Positions 17,875 to 26,477 of a stretch of DNA of 64,000 bases are shown here, one piece after another. Source of the stretch: Mucilaginibacter psychrotolerans (GTDB lineage Bacteria; Bacteroidota; Bacteroidia; Sphingobacteriales; Sphingobacteriaceae). The stretch is from contig NZ_SOZE01000017.1 in assembly GCF_004519315.1 (NCBI RefSeq), positions 62,001-126,000 of the forward strand, in the 5' to 3' direction. The stretch's first letter is position 1. Each line of letters begins with the position of its first letter. The notes under the pieces were generated by a model, which had not been told where the DNA came from, did no database searches, and worked only from the letters and a program-made list of their open reading frames with translations. The position numbers and the translations under genes were made by a program.

Positions 17875-18648
17875 ATGATAAAAACAAACCTGTATTACAA
17901 AACCGTATTCAAAAGAAAAGAAGTTGCTAAAGATGTATCCCTAATCGCCTTCCTGTTTATCGTCTCGTGGCCACGCCTGTTATTGGAAGTATTTGTCAGG
18001 AAAAACTTCGGTGAAAGATATTTTTCACTCACAACCGTTATTTTCCTAAGCATCGTCCTGTTTTTTATACCGATAGGCATCGACAAAGCGTCACATTTTT
18101 ATTCAGGCGATAGCAGCACTATAAGTATCATATTCAAAAACATTACCTGGTATCTTTTTCTAGCTGGGCTGCTGTATGTGAGCTTTAAACGCCAGAAAGA
18201 AATAGCACGCGAAACCGGCACATTTGATTTTGCGAAATTCAGTGCCTATGACGGCGACATACATCCGATGTTCAACAATATCGAGATCAAAGGAAAGAAA
18301 GTTACCAGGCGGCAGATTTGTATCCTAGTTGAACCGGCTTTCTTTTTAGCCATCGGTATCATCCTGGCATTGTGCGTCCAGAAATTGGGCATACTCATTA
18401 TTTTTTGCAGCCTCTGTTATGCTTTGGGGTATAAAGCGGATTACATCCGGGGCGACCATTTCATTTTAGACACCATCGATGAAATGATATGCAACGAGGA
18501 AATGGTAGAATCATTTGTCCATGGCCGCGGGCCGGAGGAAACACGCGGCTTCGAAATGCGTGGCAACGCCGGGCCTTCCAGTGAGGAATTCCGAAAGCAA
18601 ATCATCGATAATCTCACTGATGAAGAACCGACTTCTGAGGCCCGTTAA
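17875..18648 (+). CDS. Membrane protein next to the coupling ATPase
   Basis: The 257-residue product has about four to five hydrophobic segments: residues ~22-40, 57-75, 83-105 and a pair near 155-190, with a cytoplasmic loop of ~50 residues carrying HPMFNNIEIKGKK. The last ~50 residues are hydrophilic (EEPTSEAR end). It follows the ATPase stop by 24 bases and precedes the relaxase gene. Since the ATPase has no membrane anchor, this protein is a good candidate to tether it, but that is inference from position. I do not recognise a named family. Confidence 0.65.
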   Translation: MIKTNLYYKTVFKRKEVAKDVSLIAFLFIVSWPRLLLEVFVRKNFGERYFSLTTVIFLSIVLFFIPIGIDKASHFYSGDSSTISIIFKNITWYLFLAGLLYVSFKRQKEIARETGTFDFAKFSAYDGDIHPMFNNIEIKGKKVTRRQICILVEPAFFLAIGIILALCVQKLGILIIFCSLCYALGYKADYIRGDHFILDTIDEMICNEEMVESFVHGRGPEETRGFEMRGNAGPSSEEFRKQIIDNLTDEEPTSEAR

Positions 18649-18832
18649 AACCTGCCTAAGCTGTGCTTAGGGAAGATGTCTGATGCTTTTTATTTAACCG
18701 GCGTTAACGGCTTTCCTGGCATTGCTTTGATGGATTTTGTAGCACAGCCCGATAAAACTAACTAATTTAATTGTTATTAACCGCTGGGGAAATATTCATG
18801 TCCAGGTCCTAAACTATACCAATATCATTCGC
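18649..18832. other. Candidate oriT region upstream of the relaxase gene
   Basis: This 184-base gap precedes the MobF relaxase, where such elements often have oriT. It holds a perfect hairpin CCTAAGC/GCTTAGG (18655-18661 and 18665-18671) just after the previous gene, which could also be a terminator. A second inverted repeat TATCATT/AATGATA (18823-18829 and 18841-18847) brackets the relaxase start codon and could be an autoregulatory site. No nic site can be named from sequence alone. Confidence 0.3.
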
Positions 18833-21580
18833 ATGATAAGAATGATACAAAGCAAGTCAGCAGGTCACGCAAAATCTTATTTCGTCGATGCGCTGCAACA
18901 GTCCGATTACTATCTCAACGACCAGGAACTGCAGGGCCGGTTCCTGGGGCGGCTGGGTGCGCGTATCGGAGTAGACGGGTCCGCAAGCAAAGATGCTTTT
19001 TTTGCGCTTTGCGAAAACATCGACCCGGTAACGCTTCGCCCGCTCACACCCCGTACAAAAGAAGAGCGGACGGTCGGCTATGATATTAATTTCCATTGCC
19101 CGAAATCCGTCAGCCTTGTCCATGTACTTTCCAAAGACAGCCATATCATGGATGCATTCCAGGCAAGCGTTGCAGAAACGATGAAAGACATCGAAGCTGA
19201 TGCAATGACCCGGGTTAGAAAAAATAATACTTTCGAAGACAGGAAAACCGGCGAACTGCTGTGGGCAGAATTCATCCATCAGACTGCACGTCCGGTAGAC
19301 GGCTCCGCCCCCGACCCTCACCTGCACAGCCATTGCTTCGTTTTTAATGCGACATGGGACGAACACGAACAAGTTATCAAGGCCGGGCAGTTCCGCGATA
19401 TTAATCGGGATATGCCGTATTACCAGGCGCGGTTTCACAAAACGCTTTCGGATAAGCTAATTGATTTGGGTTATCAAATCCGGCTCACGAAAAAGTCTTT
19501 TGAAATCGAAGGCGTGCCGCGCGGTGTAATCGACTTGTTCAGCAAGCGAACGAACGAGATTGGCGAATTCGCGAAAGAAAAAGGCATTACAGGCGCAAAG
19601 GCTTTAAGCGAACTCGGCGCACGCACCCGATCCAAAAAACAAAAAGGCATGGGCATGGATGAACTCAAACAAGGCTGGCGCAAACAGATCAGGGAATTCA
19701 CCGGCTACGGACCGGGCGAACAAGAGCAATCCGTACGACATGCAAAAAAAGATTTGGCACCACCGAAAATCAAAGCGGATGATTGTATCGGTTATGCGAA
19801 GCAGCATTGCTTTGAACGCGCCTCGGTAATGCCCGACAGGCGTTTCCTGGAAAACGCCTATCGCCATAGTATCGGAGAGCGCACCGTCTCTCTCGACAGC
19901 ATCACCGATAAATTTAAAAACGATAAAAATATCATCCATGTTGAGGAAAAAGGCCGCGCCTTTTGTACTACTCATGTGGTATTGACAGAAGAAAAACACA
20001 TGGTGCAACTGGCCCGTCAGGGCCAGGGGAAATTCAGGCCCCTGTATCAGGATGTTCCCCACTTCCATAAATTGAACGACCAGCAGAATGCGGCAATTTC
20101 GCATGTGCTGACCACCAGCCATCAGGTGTCCATCATTCGTGGGGCTGCAGGCGCAGGTAAAACCACCATGATGCCATTCGCTACCAAACTCATGGAGAAA
20201 GCCGGTAAGCGCATTACAGTAGTTGCACCAAGTTCCGGTGCGTCGCGGGTCGTCTTGGCCGCAGAAGGCTTTAAAGAGGCAACGACGGTCGCCCAATTGC
20301 TCGTCGACAAAGACATGCAGGCCGATTTAAAAAATCAAATCCTTTGGGTAGATGAAGCCGGATTGCTTGGCACCAAAGATATGGTCGCCATACTCGAGCT
20401 CGGCAAACAGCAGAATGCCCGTATTATCCTCGGCGGCGATACCAGGCAGCATAGCAGCGTATCGCGCGGCGATGCCCTACGTATTTTAAATACTGTTGCA
20501 GGTATCAAAACCGCCGAAATAAGCAAAATCCATCGCCAGAAAAACTTTCAGTACCGCGATGCGGTGAAAGACCTTTCCAACGGGCAAGTCAAGTCAGCTT
20601 TTGTAAAGCTGGATGATATGGGTTCCATCAAATCAATAGACCCTTTAAAACCGAATGACGAATTGGTGAGCGATTACATCAAAGCAGTTAAAAATAAGAA
20701 ATCTGCATTGATTGTCTCCCCAACCAATCAACAGGGTGAAAATGTTACTGATAAAGTCCGCGTTAAACTGCGCTCTACCGGGCTGATCGGCAAAAGGGAA
20801 CTGACGGCAAAAAGGCTTAGCCCCCTTAATCTGACGGAAGCGCAGAAATCGGATTGGCGCAACCTGGAGAAGAATATGGTAGTGCAATTCAGCCAAAATG
20901 TTCCCGGCATCAAGCGCGGCAGCGTCTGGGAAATTGAGGAAAGCTCGGAGAAAGGTATTAGTTTGGTAAACGCCGATGGTAAGGCAACTTCATTGCCGCT
21001 TGAAAAGGCGAATGCCTTTGAACTTTACAAACCTTCAGAGATTGGTTTATCCAAGGGTGATAAAATCAGGATTACTAAAAATGGCTTTGATGAAAACGAT
21101 AGGCGATTGAATAACGGCGACGCATTTGAAGTTGTTCGCGTCGATAAATCCGGTAAAATAAACCTAATCAACAAAGCCAGTAAATCCACCTACACGCTCG
21201 GTAAAGATTTCGGGCACATCGCCCATAATTACTGTACGACCTCGCATTCCTCGCAAGGTAAAACAGTTGACGAAGTATTTATTTCGCAACCGGCAGCAAC
21301 GTTTCCAGCTACCGATGCCAAACAATTTTATGTTTCGGTATCCCGTGGCCGCGACAAAGCGACGATTTACACGGACGACAAAGAAGCCTTGCTCGAATAC
21401 GCTGAACGCATCGGTGACAGGCAATCGGCTTTGGAACTGGTAGGTAGCCGCAACCTGCACCTGGATATGGTGCAGCAAATGGAACGGGATAGTTACACTA
21501 ATCACAAATCGAACAATATATCAAAAGAGTATTCCAGGAACGATAATTTAACAGACAAGGGTTATGAACCAGAACTTTAA
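18833..21580 (+). CDS. MobF (TrwC/TraI-type) conjugative relaxase-helicase
   Basis: The 915-residue product nicks oriT and unwinds DNA for transfer. The N-terminal relaxase domain has the catalytic Tyr pair (DYYLNDQE, Tyr26/Tyr27) and the three-His metal motif PHLHSHCFVF near residues 161-170. The central and C-terminal part is a RecD-like SF1 helicase with Walker A GAAGAGKTT near 437-445, motif II WVDEAG near 505 and the late STYTLGKDFGHI and SHSSQGKTVDEV segments. Length is typical for the smaller MobF relaxases. Its gene is downstream of the VirD4-like pair and overlaps the next gene by 17 bases. No mating-pair genes are present, so transfer would need a helper apparatus. Confidence 0.93.
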   Translation: MIRMIQSKSAGHAKSYFVDALQQSDYYLNDQELQGRFLGRLGARIGVDGSASKDAFFALCENIDPVTLRPLTPRTKEERTVGYDINFHCPKSVSLVHVLSKDSHIMDAFQASVAETMKDIEADAMTRVRKNNTFEDRKTGELLWAEFIHQTARPVDGSAPDPHLHSHCFVFNATWDEHEQVIKAGQFRDINRDMPYYQARFHKTLSDKLIDLGYQIRLTKKSFEIEGVPRGVIDLFSKRTNEIGEFAKEKGITGAKALSELGARTRSKKQKGMGMDELKQGWRKQIREFTGYGPGEQEQSVRHAKKDLAPPKIKADDCIGYAKQHCFERASVMPDRRFLENAYRHSIGERTVSLDSITDKFKNDKNIIHVEEKGRAFCTTHVVLTEEKHMVQLARQGQGKFRPLYQDVPHFHKLNDQQNAAISHVLTTSHQVSIIRGAAGAGKTTMMPFATKLMEKAGKRITVVAPSSGASRVVLAAEGFKEATTVAQLLVDKDMQADLKNQILWVDEAGLLGTKDMVAILELGKQQNARIILGGDTRQHSSVSRGDALRILNTVAGIKTAEISKIHRQKNFQYRDAVKDLSNGQVKSAFVKLDDMGSIKSIDPLKPNDELVSDYIKAVKNKKSALIVSPTNQQGENVTDKVRVKLRSTGLIGKRELTAKRLSPLNLTEAQKSDWRNLEKNMVVQFSQNVPGIKRGSVWEIEESSEKGISLVNADGKATSLPLEKANAFELYKPSEIGLSKGDKIRITKNGFDENDRRLNNGDAFEVVRVDKSGKINLINKASKSTYTLGKDFGHIAHNYCTTSHSSQGKTVDEVFISQPAATFPATDAKQFYVSVSRGRDKATIYTDDKEALLEYAERIGDRQSALELVGSRNLHLDMVQQMERDSYTNHKSNNISKEYSRNDNLTDKGYEPEL

Positions 21581-21950
21581 ATTGAAATTCGATGAAATGA
21601 AGGAAGGAAATCCTACTGATACATCCGCAACAGATACCAAACAACACGACTTTTATGACACGGCGGGGCATGCGCGTAATCTTGATTTTGTCTGGCCATC
21701 CGGGGAAAGGCAGTTTTTCAATTACGCGTATCTCGTTTCATGCAGATATGCCTGTGAACCTGAAGAAACGATTAGATTGATTTTCACGACGGATACCGTG
21801 TCGCTTAAAGGCCTGCGCCTGTTAAAGCTGTATTCGCTGATTCGCGAACATTCGATCAAGGTTATCGCTTGTGTAGATGGTCGATACAATGAAATATTTG
21901 ATGATAGCGATTCCCTCGTAAATTATATTGAGGTTTTCAAAACATCGTAA
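21564..21950 (+). CDS. Hypothetical protein overlapping the relaxase end
   Basis: The 128-residue product starts within the last codons of the relaxase gene (17-base overlap), indicating translational coupling. It is soluble, with mixed strands and helices and no clear motif. I do not recognise a family. A rho-independent terminator follows 33 bases after the stop, so it closes the relaxase transcript. An accessory role in mobilization is inferred from the overlap only. Confidence 0.6.
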   Translation: MNQNFKLKFDEMKEGNPTDTSATDTKQHDFYDTAGHARNLDFVWPSGERQFFNYAYLVSCRYACEPEETIRLIFTTDTVSLKGLRLLKLYSLIREHSIKVIACVDGRYNEIFDDSDSLVNYIEVFKTS

Positions 21951-21982
21951 CGATAAATTTCGCCGCGTGTTTGTTGGAAAAA

Positions 21983-22018
21983 AGGGGTGCCAAAATCAAT
22001 TGGGACCCCTCATTTTTT
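21983..22018 (+). terminator. Rho-independent terminator of the relaxase operon
   Basis: AGGGGTGCC (21983-21991) pairs with GGGACCCCT (22002-22010) with one mismatch, followed by six T residues (22013-22018). Confidence 0.8.
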
Positions 22019-22147
22019 AGCTTTTAATGTTATTTTAAAGTCTACTGCCTTCGCCGCCTCGCCGTCGTCGTGAGAACCCGATAAACAAATAGTTTAAGCC
22101 ATCGGTTTGAATGGCATTATAGCTCTACGAGTATGCCTTTAGGTGTT

Positions 22148-23443
22148 TTAAACATATCTTTCGGCCCACTCCATCCGTTGTTTTGATAGTTTTTGAAGTT
22201 CTTGAAAGTGACTCAAGATAGCATTAACCATATCGTAACAATAAAGTTCAATCTCATCGACACCCTTATCTCGACAACTATCAAGAAAGCTAGTGAGTTC
22301 ACGAGCAATCTCCTCGCGCATTTTTCTAAGTTCCTCGCCTCTATTTGCCCATTTGGCAAATAAACGAGCGTAACGGAAAATTTTTAAAACAAGAAAAACC
22401 CCACCAATATAGGGAATCATAAGCAACACATTTTCACCTAATTCGTAAACTATATTTTCACCTATTTCAGAAAGCATCGTATCATGCAGATGATCTTGAA
22501 ACATATCGTGCGCACCTGAAGCTGCTGTATGCAAGTTGTCAGCATGATCGTGAATTTGACTTCCGTGGTCGAGATAATCAGACCAGTCCGAGTGATCGAA
22601 AAACCCAATAATTGATGCCAAAGACATCGCAGTGTGCCCACCGGCAGTCTTCGCATGTGCTTTGGCGGCAAATAAGAATACGGGAATAAGTAATGCGGCT
22701 ACCATAGCAATCTGTTTCTCATAATTAGCATCTTTCAAATGTTTGAGTTCAGGATTAAACCAGAAAAATAATTTCCCTCTACGCCTATGCTTAAAGGATT
22801 GGATTTTTTCATTGATATCCCTTGCCAATTTTTGGGTATAGGTAACCATGTCATGCTGCTTGAGCTCTTCTAACAGGTATTTCTTAATCTCATCATTAGC
22901 ATCCATGCTCTGCCGTTTGACGAATTCCTCGACCTTCCCAAGGTCCGCGAGTTGATTGTAAATCCGGCGAATAACGGCACTGTAACCTTGCTGTGATTGC
23001 ATCGCGTTCTGGACTTCAATTAAAACATTCTCATTTACGACTAAATCAATTCGATTTCGGACCGAGTAATTTAGGTCTTCAAAATATGCCCTAATATTCT
23101 CCTGGTATTTTTTAATGATCGTTTCCAGGTCGCCTGAATTGAGTAATTTCATACATTGGTCTATACCTATTACACATAAACTCGCCGTTTTTGTCGAAAT
23201 CTCTAATATTTCTGCAGCTTCTTGTTTGTTTTTTGGTCGATCAACCTTGAAAATTACGCTGGCGATAAACCAAACCGCAAGCAATAACAGTATTACAAAA
23301 AATGATATGCTAAAAAGGTAATGACCATTAATAAGTAAGAGAAATTGCTCTCTTGGCATCAAATAAGAAAACCATCCCTGGACAAAGGCGCCAATTGATA
23401 AAATTAAGCCTGATAGCGCGATCCAGTCTAATGGTTTTTTCAA
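22148..23443 (-). CDS. Large hypothetical membrane protein with His/Asp-rich loop
   Basis: The 431-residue product has two N-terminal membrane helices (about residues 8-30 and 44-65), a long soluble helical region, then further hydrophobic segments near residues 245-260 and 335-355. Between the later two is a loop (about residues 280-325) dense in His, Asp and Ser (DHSDWSDYLDHGSQIHDH, HDMFQDHLHDTM), which could bind metal. The rest is coiled-coil-like. I do not recognise a family. The gene is divergent from the DUF4407 gene, with 139 bases between starts, so they may share a control region. It could be a sensor or pore protein; neither is shown. Confidence 0.6.
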   Translation of the reverse strand: MKKPLDWIALSGLILSIGAFVQGWFSYLMPREQFLLLINGHYLFSISFFVILLLLAVWFIASVIFKVDRPKNKQEAAEILEISTKTASLCVIGIDQCMKLLNSGDLETIIKKYQENIRAYFEDLNYSVRNRIDLVVNENVLIEVQNAMQSQQGYSAVIRRIYNQLADLGKVEEFVKRQSMDANDEIKKYLLEELKQHDMVTYTQKLARDINEKIQSFKHRRRGKLFFWFNPELKHLKDANYEKQIAMVAALLIPVFLFAAKAHAKTAGGHTAMSLASIIGFFDHSDWSDYLDHGSQIHDHADNLHTAASGAHDMFQDHLHDTMLSEIGENIVYELGENVLLMIPYIGGVFLVLKIFRYARLFAKWANRGEELRKMREEIARELTSFLDSCRDKGVDEIELYCYDMVNAILSHFQELQKLSKQRMEWAERYV

Positions 23444-23582
23444 AGCAATTAAGGATTAGGTGATTACAGTGATTCTTTTCACCGCATGAAAATAACATTT
23501 ATTTTAATAATAATGCGAAAAAGTATAGTTATATCATATTTAACAGCTAATTTAGTAGTAAACATGACCTTAACTTATCATA

Positions 23583-24833
23583 ATGAAAAAAATAAGCTTT
23601 ATTCGGCTTATGCTGTTAAAATCATCCGGTGCAGACATAGAAACGCTAAAACAATGCACCACAGCTGAAATCACCAAATATGTTCTTTATGGAACTTGCG
23701 TTTTAATCCCTACGGTCTTTGCTATATTTTCTGGTGGATACAGCGTCTTTTTAATGACATCAAATATTTTTGCGTCAATTGTTGTCGCCTTGTTATGGTC
23801 ATGGGGAATCTTTACGATAGATCGTGCCGTTGTTGCAAGCACGCGACCTGGCCAGTTTACATTTGGAGTATTTGGCCGAATTACGCTTGCTATAATTATC
23901 TCTTTTACTATTGCTGAACCACTGACATTGCGTTTTTTTCAAGATGAAATTGAACAAAAACGTACGGAAATCTTACAAAAAAGGACAGACAGCCTCGACA
24001 GGGTGCTGGTTTCAGATATTAAATCGGTTGACGAAATTAGGGACAAACAAAAAGCTAAGATCGATAGCCAGTATGCAAAATATGAAAATGAGGTTGATGG
24101 CGGAACTGGGAGACGAGGACGCGGAACCGCTGCTATAACCAAATATCAGAAGTTCCAACAAGATTCTTTGCAATTTATTTCAGATGAACATAAGCGTGAA
24201 ATAAATCGGGACACATTAAAGCATAGAGCCGAAAGGGCACGTGTATCGTTGATAAAAATGGATGCGGATGGGTTATTGGGGCGATTAACGGTACTTGGTA
24301 TTTTAATGGATAAAGATAAACACGTCTGGTGGGCTGTGTGGCTCGTACGCGCGTTTTTCCTAAGTATCGAAATCATTCCGATTCTTATAAAAGTAGGCTC
24401 TCCAGCAGATGAGGACCTTTATCATGAAATAAAGACCCTGAATAGCCAGGGCAGTAAAGATGTACATGCCAATTTGAAAAAAAGGAAAGATGAAATATTT
24501 GAATTAGAGCAATTATTGGTACTTCAAGAACGCAAAGACAAACTGGAAATTAAACTTAAAAAAGGGACAGCAATTGATGCGCATCGCGACCAAGACTTTA
24601 TCATGTTTAAGGTGACAGAGGCTGGCAATAAAAAAACTAAAATTGAAAACAGAATTATTAGAACAATTAAAAACGAAGTGTTTCGTGAACAACTCCTAGC
24701 CAGATTGCAAAAGGCGTACAATCAATATGCCAATGCAATGGATTCTCTTATCGAGGAAATGGCTACGTTTTATGCCAATAATGGTAAGCAGCAGGGAAAA
24801 ACAACAACAAGCGACAATAAACAAAATCCCTGA
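23583..24833 (+). CDS. DUF4407 membrane protein
   Basis: The 416-residue product fits DUF4407: three N-terminal membrane segments (residues ~30-55, 60-82 with SWGIFTIDRAVV, and 98-120), a long coiled-coil-like part (about 120-225) and a fourth hydrophobic segment near 245-265 (WWAVWLVRAFFLSIEIIPIL). A further coiled-coil part closes the protein. The family is widespread on Bacteroidota mobile DNA and its function is unknown. The start ATG 23583 fits the conserved N-terminus (LMLLKSSGADIETLKQC). It is divergent from the 22148-23443 gene. Confidence 0.75.
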   Translation: MKKISFIRLMLLKSSGADIETLKQCTTAEITKYVLYGTCVLIPTVFAIFSGGYSVFLMTSNIFASIVVALLWSWGIFTIDRAVVASTRPGQFTFGVFGRITLAIIISFTIAEPLTLRFFQDEIEQKRTEILQKRTDSLDRVLVSDIKSVDEIRDKQKAKIDSQYAKYENEVDGGTGRRGRGTAAITKYQKFQQDSLQFISDEHKREINRDTLKHRAERARVSLIKMDADGLLGRLTVLGILMDKDKHVWWAVWLVRAFFLSIEIIPILIKVGSPADEDLYHEIKTLNSQGSKDVHANLKKRKDEIFELEQLLVLQERKDKLEIKLKKGTAIDAHRDQDFIMFKVTEAGNKKTKIENRIIRTIKNEVFREQLLARLQKAYNQYANAMDSLIEEMATFYANNGKQQGKTTTSDNKQNP

Positions 24834-25009
24834 ATGATGATTTATTCAATATCTTAAGCAATTGCCAGCTCTCTCAGTGTGACAAGTAACGATAGTTTTT
24901 GAATAATTCGAATTGAACTTTTAGGCTATTTCGAGAAACAGGATTCTAAAGTTAAAATGTCGAAGGAGTTGTAATCACCACTTAGACGCTATTTAGGGTA
25001 TCTGTTAAT

Positions 25010-25936
25010 TTAAGGCATCAGATTATTTAAATAATCCACCGCTTTCGATGCCTCATTAGCAGCCGTCGCGACAATCCGGCTATCTTCCTTAAGCACCTTT
25101 AGCCAATGCGAGATGTAGCCGCTATGGTCGCCTTTCTCGACGGTTGGCAGGCCAAACCCTGTACAAAGAAACGCCGCGCCGAACTCGGCGACTAGCTCCT
25201 CGGTTGCATATTTTTCATCGCCGAATTTCTTGCCGAATTTCCGGTCGCAGCGGCCTTCCTTGCCGGACCAGTGGATAAGTTCATGTAGGTGCGTTGAATA
25301 ATAGTTTTCTGTCGCTGTTGCTGTTTTCGTGCCGTGGAAGTTTTCAGGGAACGGCATCAGGATTTTATCGGATACAGGATTGTAGCACGGAGTGCCGTCG
25401 TATTTTTCAATGACGGCTTTGGTGTTTTCCAGGAACGTATCGATTTCAGCGATTGGTTCGAACTTCGTACCCTTTGTTTTTTTCTTTAGCGGCTTTGCTT
25501 CTTGCTCCGCAGGTTCGAAGCTTTCCAGCTGGGAGCGGTTGAACACATAGGAGTATTTGAGGAAAGGGATTTTCTTCACTTCCCCGTCTTCTTCCTTTTG
25601 GAAGGTATCGTAATAAACGATCATCGTGCCTTTTTCACCGGCGCGGACCTGTTCGTCGTCCTTGTTCCATTGCCGTAAACCGGCCCATTCCTGGATCGGG
25701 AATTTGTTCTTGATTGATGAACACCAAAGCAGGATGATGTTGATGCCGCGATAGTATTTCTCGGTGGTGCCGTTCAAGGGCAAATCCATCGCATAGTTTA
25801 ATGCAGTGGAGGCCCAGGATTTCTCCCAGGGTATTACGCCTTGCTCCAATTGTTCGATAATGGTATTCGTTACCATCTGATAGACATTCAGCTTTGGGGC
25901 TTCGGCGGCTGGTTGGGTTTCGATTGCTTCAGGCAT
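25010..25936 (-). CDS. ArdC-like antirestriction protein with zincin domain
   Basis: The 308-residue product has the ArdC N-terminal ssDNA-binding part (IIEQLEQGVIPWEKSW, NGTTEKYYRGINIILL) and a C-terminal metallopeptidase-like domain with HELIHWSG (HExxH, about residues 217-221) and a later Glu (EELVAEFGAAFL) as the third ligand. ArdC proteins protect incoming conjugated DNA from host restriction. The gene is the last of a minus-strand group of small genes and the methyltransferase, and its position in the transferred element fits early expression after entry. The exact mechanism is inferred from the family. Confidence 0.88.
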   Translation of the reverse strand: MPEAIETQPAAEAPKLNVYQMVTNTIIEQLEQGVIPWEKSWASTALNYAMDLPLNGTTEKYYRGINIILLWCSSIKNKFPIQEWAGLRQWNKDDEQVRAGEKGTMIVYYDTFQKEEDGEVKKIPFLKYSYVFNRSQLESFEPAEQEAKPLKKKTKGTKFEPIAEIDTFLENTKAVIEKYDGTPCYNPVSDKILMPFPENFHGTKTATATENYYSTHLHELIHWSGKEGRCDRKFGKKFGDEKYATEELVAEFGAAFLCTGFGLPTVEKGDHSGYISHWLKVLKEDSRIVATAANEASKAVDYLNNLMP

Positions 25937-25999
25937 TTGTATTCCTTTCTATGGAAGTAATAGATTGATGGTCGATTGGTTATGGATGGGGGCAACCTG

Positions 26000-26242
26000 C
26001 TAATGGTTCCAATGCTTGCGGCCATAGCGTCTGCCGTTGATAAGGATGCGGTCTTCCGCATCGATGGAGACAAGTTCCTCCGAGCCGTCAAATTTCAAGA
26101 CGAAGGCGTAGTTGTCGCAAAAGCTGAACCCGCAGATATAGAAAACCCAGCGGCAGGTTAGTTTGTCACCGATTTCGGTGCATTCCCGGTGCTGGTGATA
26201 GCCTTTGAAGTTCCTGATTTGCGTTGCGTTGATGTGTGCCAT
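26000..26242 (-). CDS. Small hypothetical protein behind structured leader copy 1
   Basis: The 80-residue product starts MAHINATQIRNFKGYHQHRE at ATG 26242; the frame is open further upstream, but this start is directly preceded by AGGAAAGGC as a ribosome site, and the upstream part is the repeated leader. The protein is soluble and contains CTEIGDKLTC and CGFSFC Cys pairs that could bind zinc. I do not recognise the family. It lies between ardC and the methyltransferase gene and is one of two genes with the ~180-base leader. Confidence 0.65.
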   Translation of the reverse strand: MAHINATQIRNFKGYHQHRECTEIGDKLTCRWVFYICGFSFCDNYAFVLKFDGSEELVSIDAEDRILINGRRYGRKHWNH

Positions 26243-26248
26243 TTGTTT

Positions 26249-26430
26249 GCCTTTCCTGTTGAGTTGATGGTTGCAGGAGATGCCCGACCGGAGGGTAAGT
26301 GAGTGAACCGGCTGGAATTTTGGATGGGCGAGTGAATGCCCTCCTTCAGGGCAGAGGAAAATTATAGTTGGTGGAACGAACGGCTCCGGTAATCTCATGC
26401 ACAACCATTGGCTCATCCATCAGGAAAGGC
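26249..26430 (-). repeat. Structured leader/repeat, copy 1
   Basis: This 182-base segment is repeated at 28311-28490 with high identity. On the minus strand it forms the leader of the 26000-26242 gene. The outer ends (GCCTTTCCTGTTGA and CATCAGGAAAGGC) pair with each other, as do middle segments (ACCGGAG with CTCCGGT), and the apical stem is TGCCCT (26337-26342) with AGGGCA (26348-26353). The whole can fold as one long imperfect hairpin. It may be an RNA regulator or a small non-autonomous mobile element; the sequence alone does not decide. Confidence 0.75.
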
Positions 26431-26477
26431 GAAATGGCAACAACGGAACAATCGAAGATTAAGGCTATCTCCAAACG

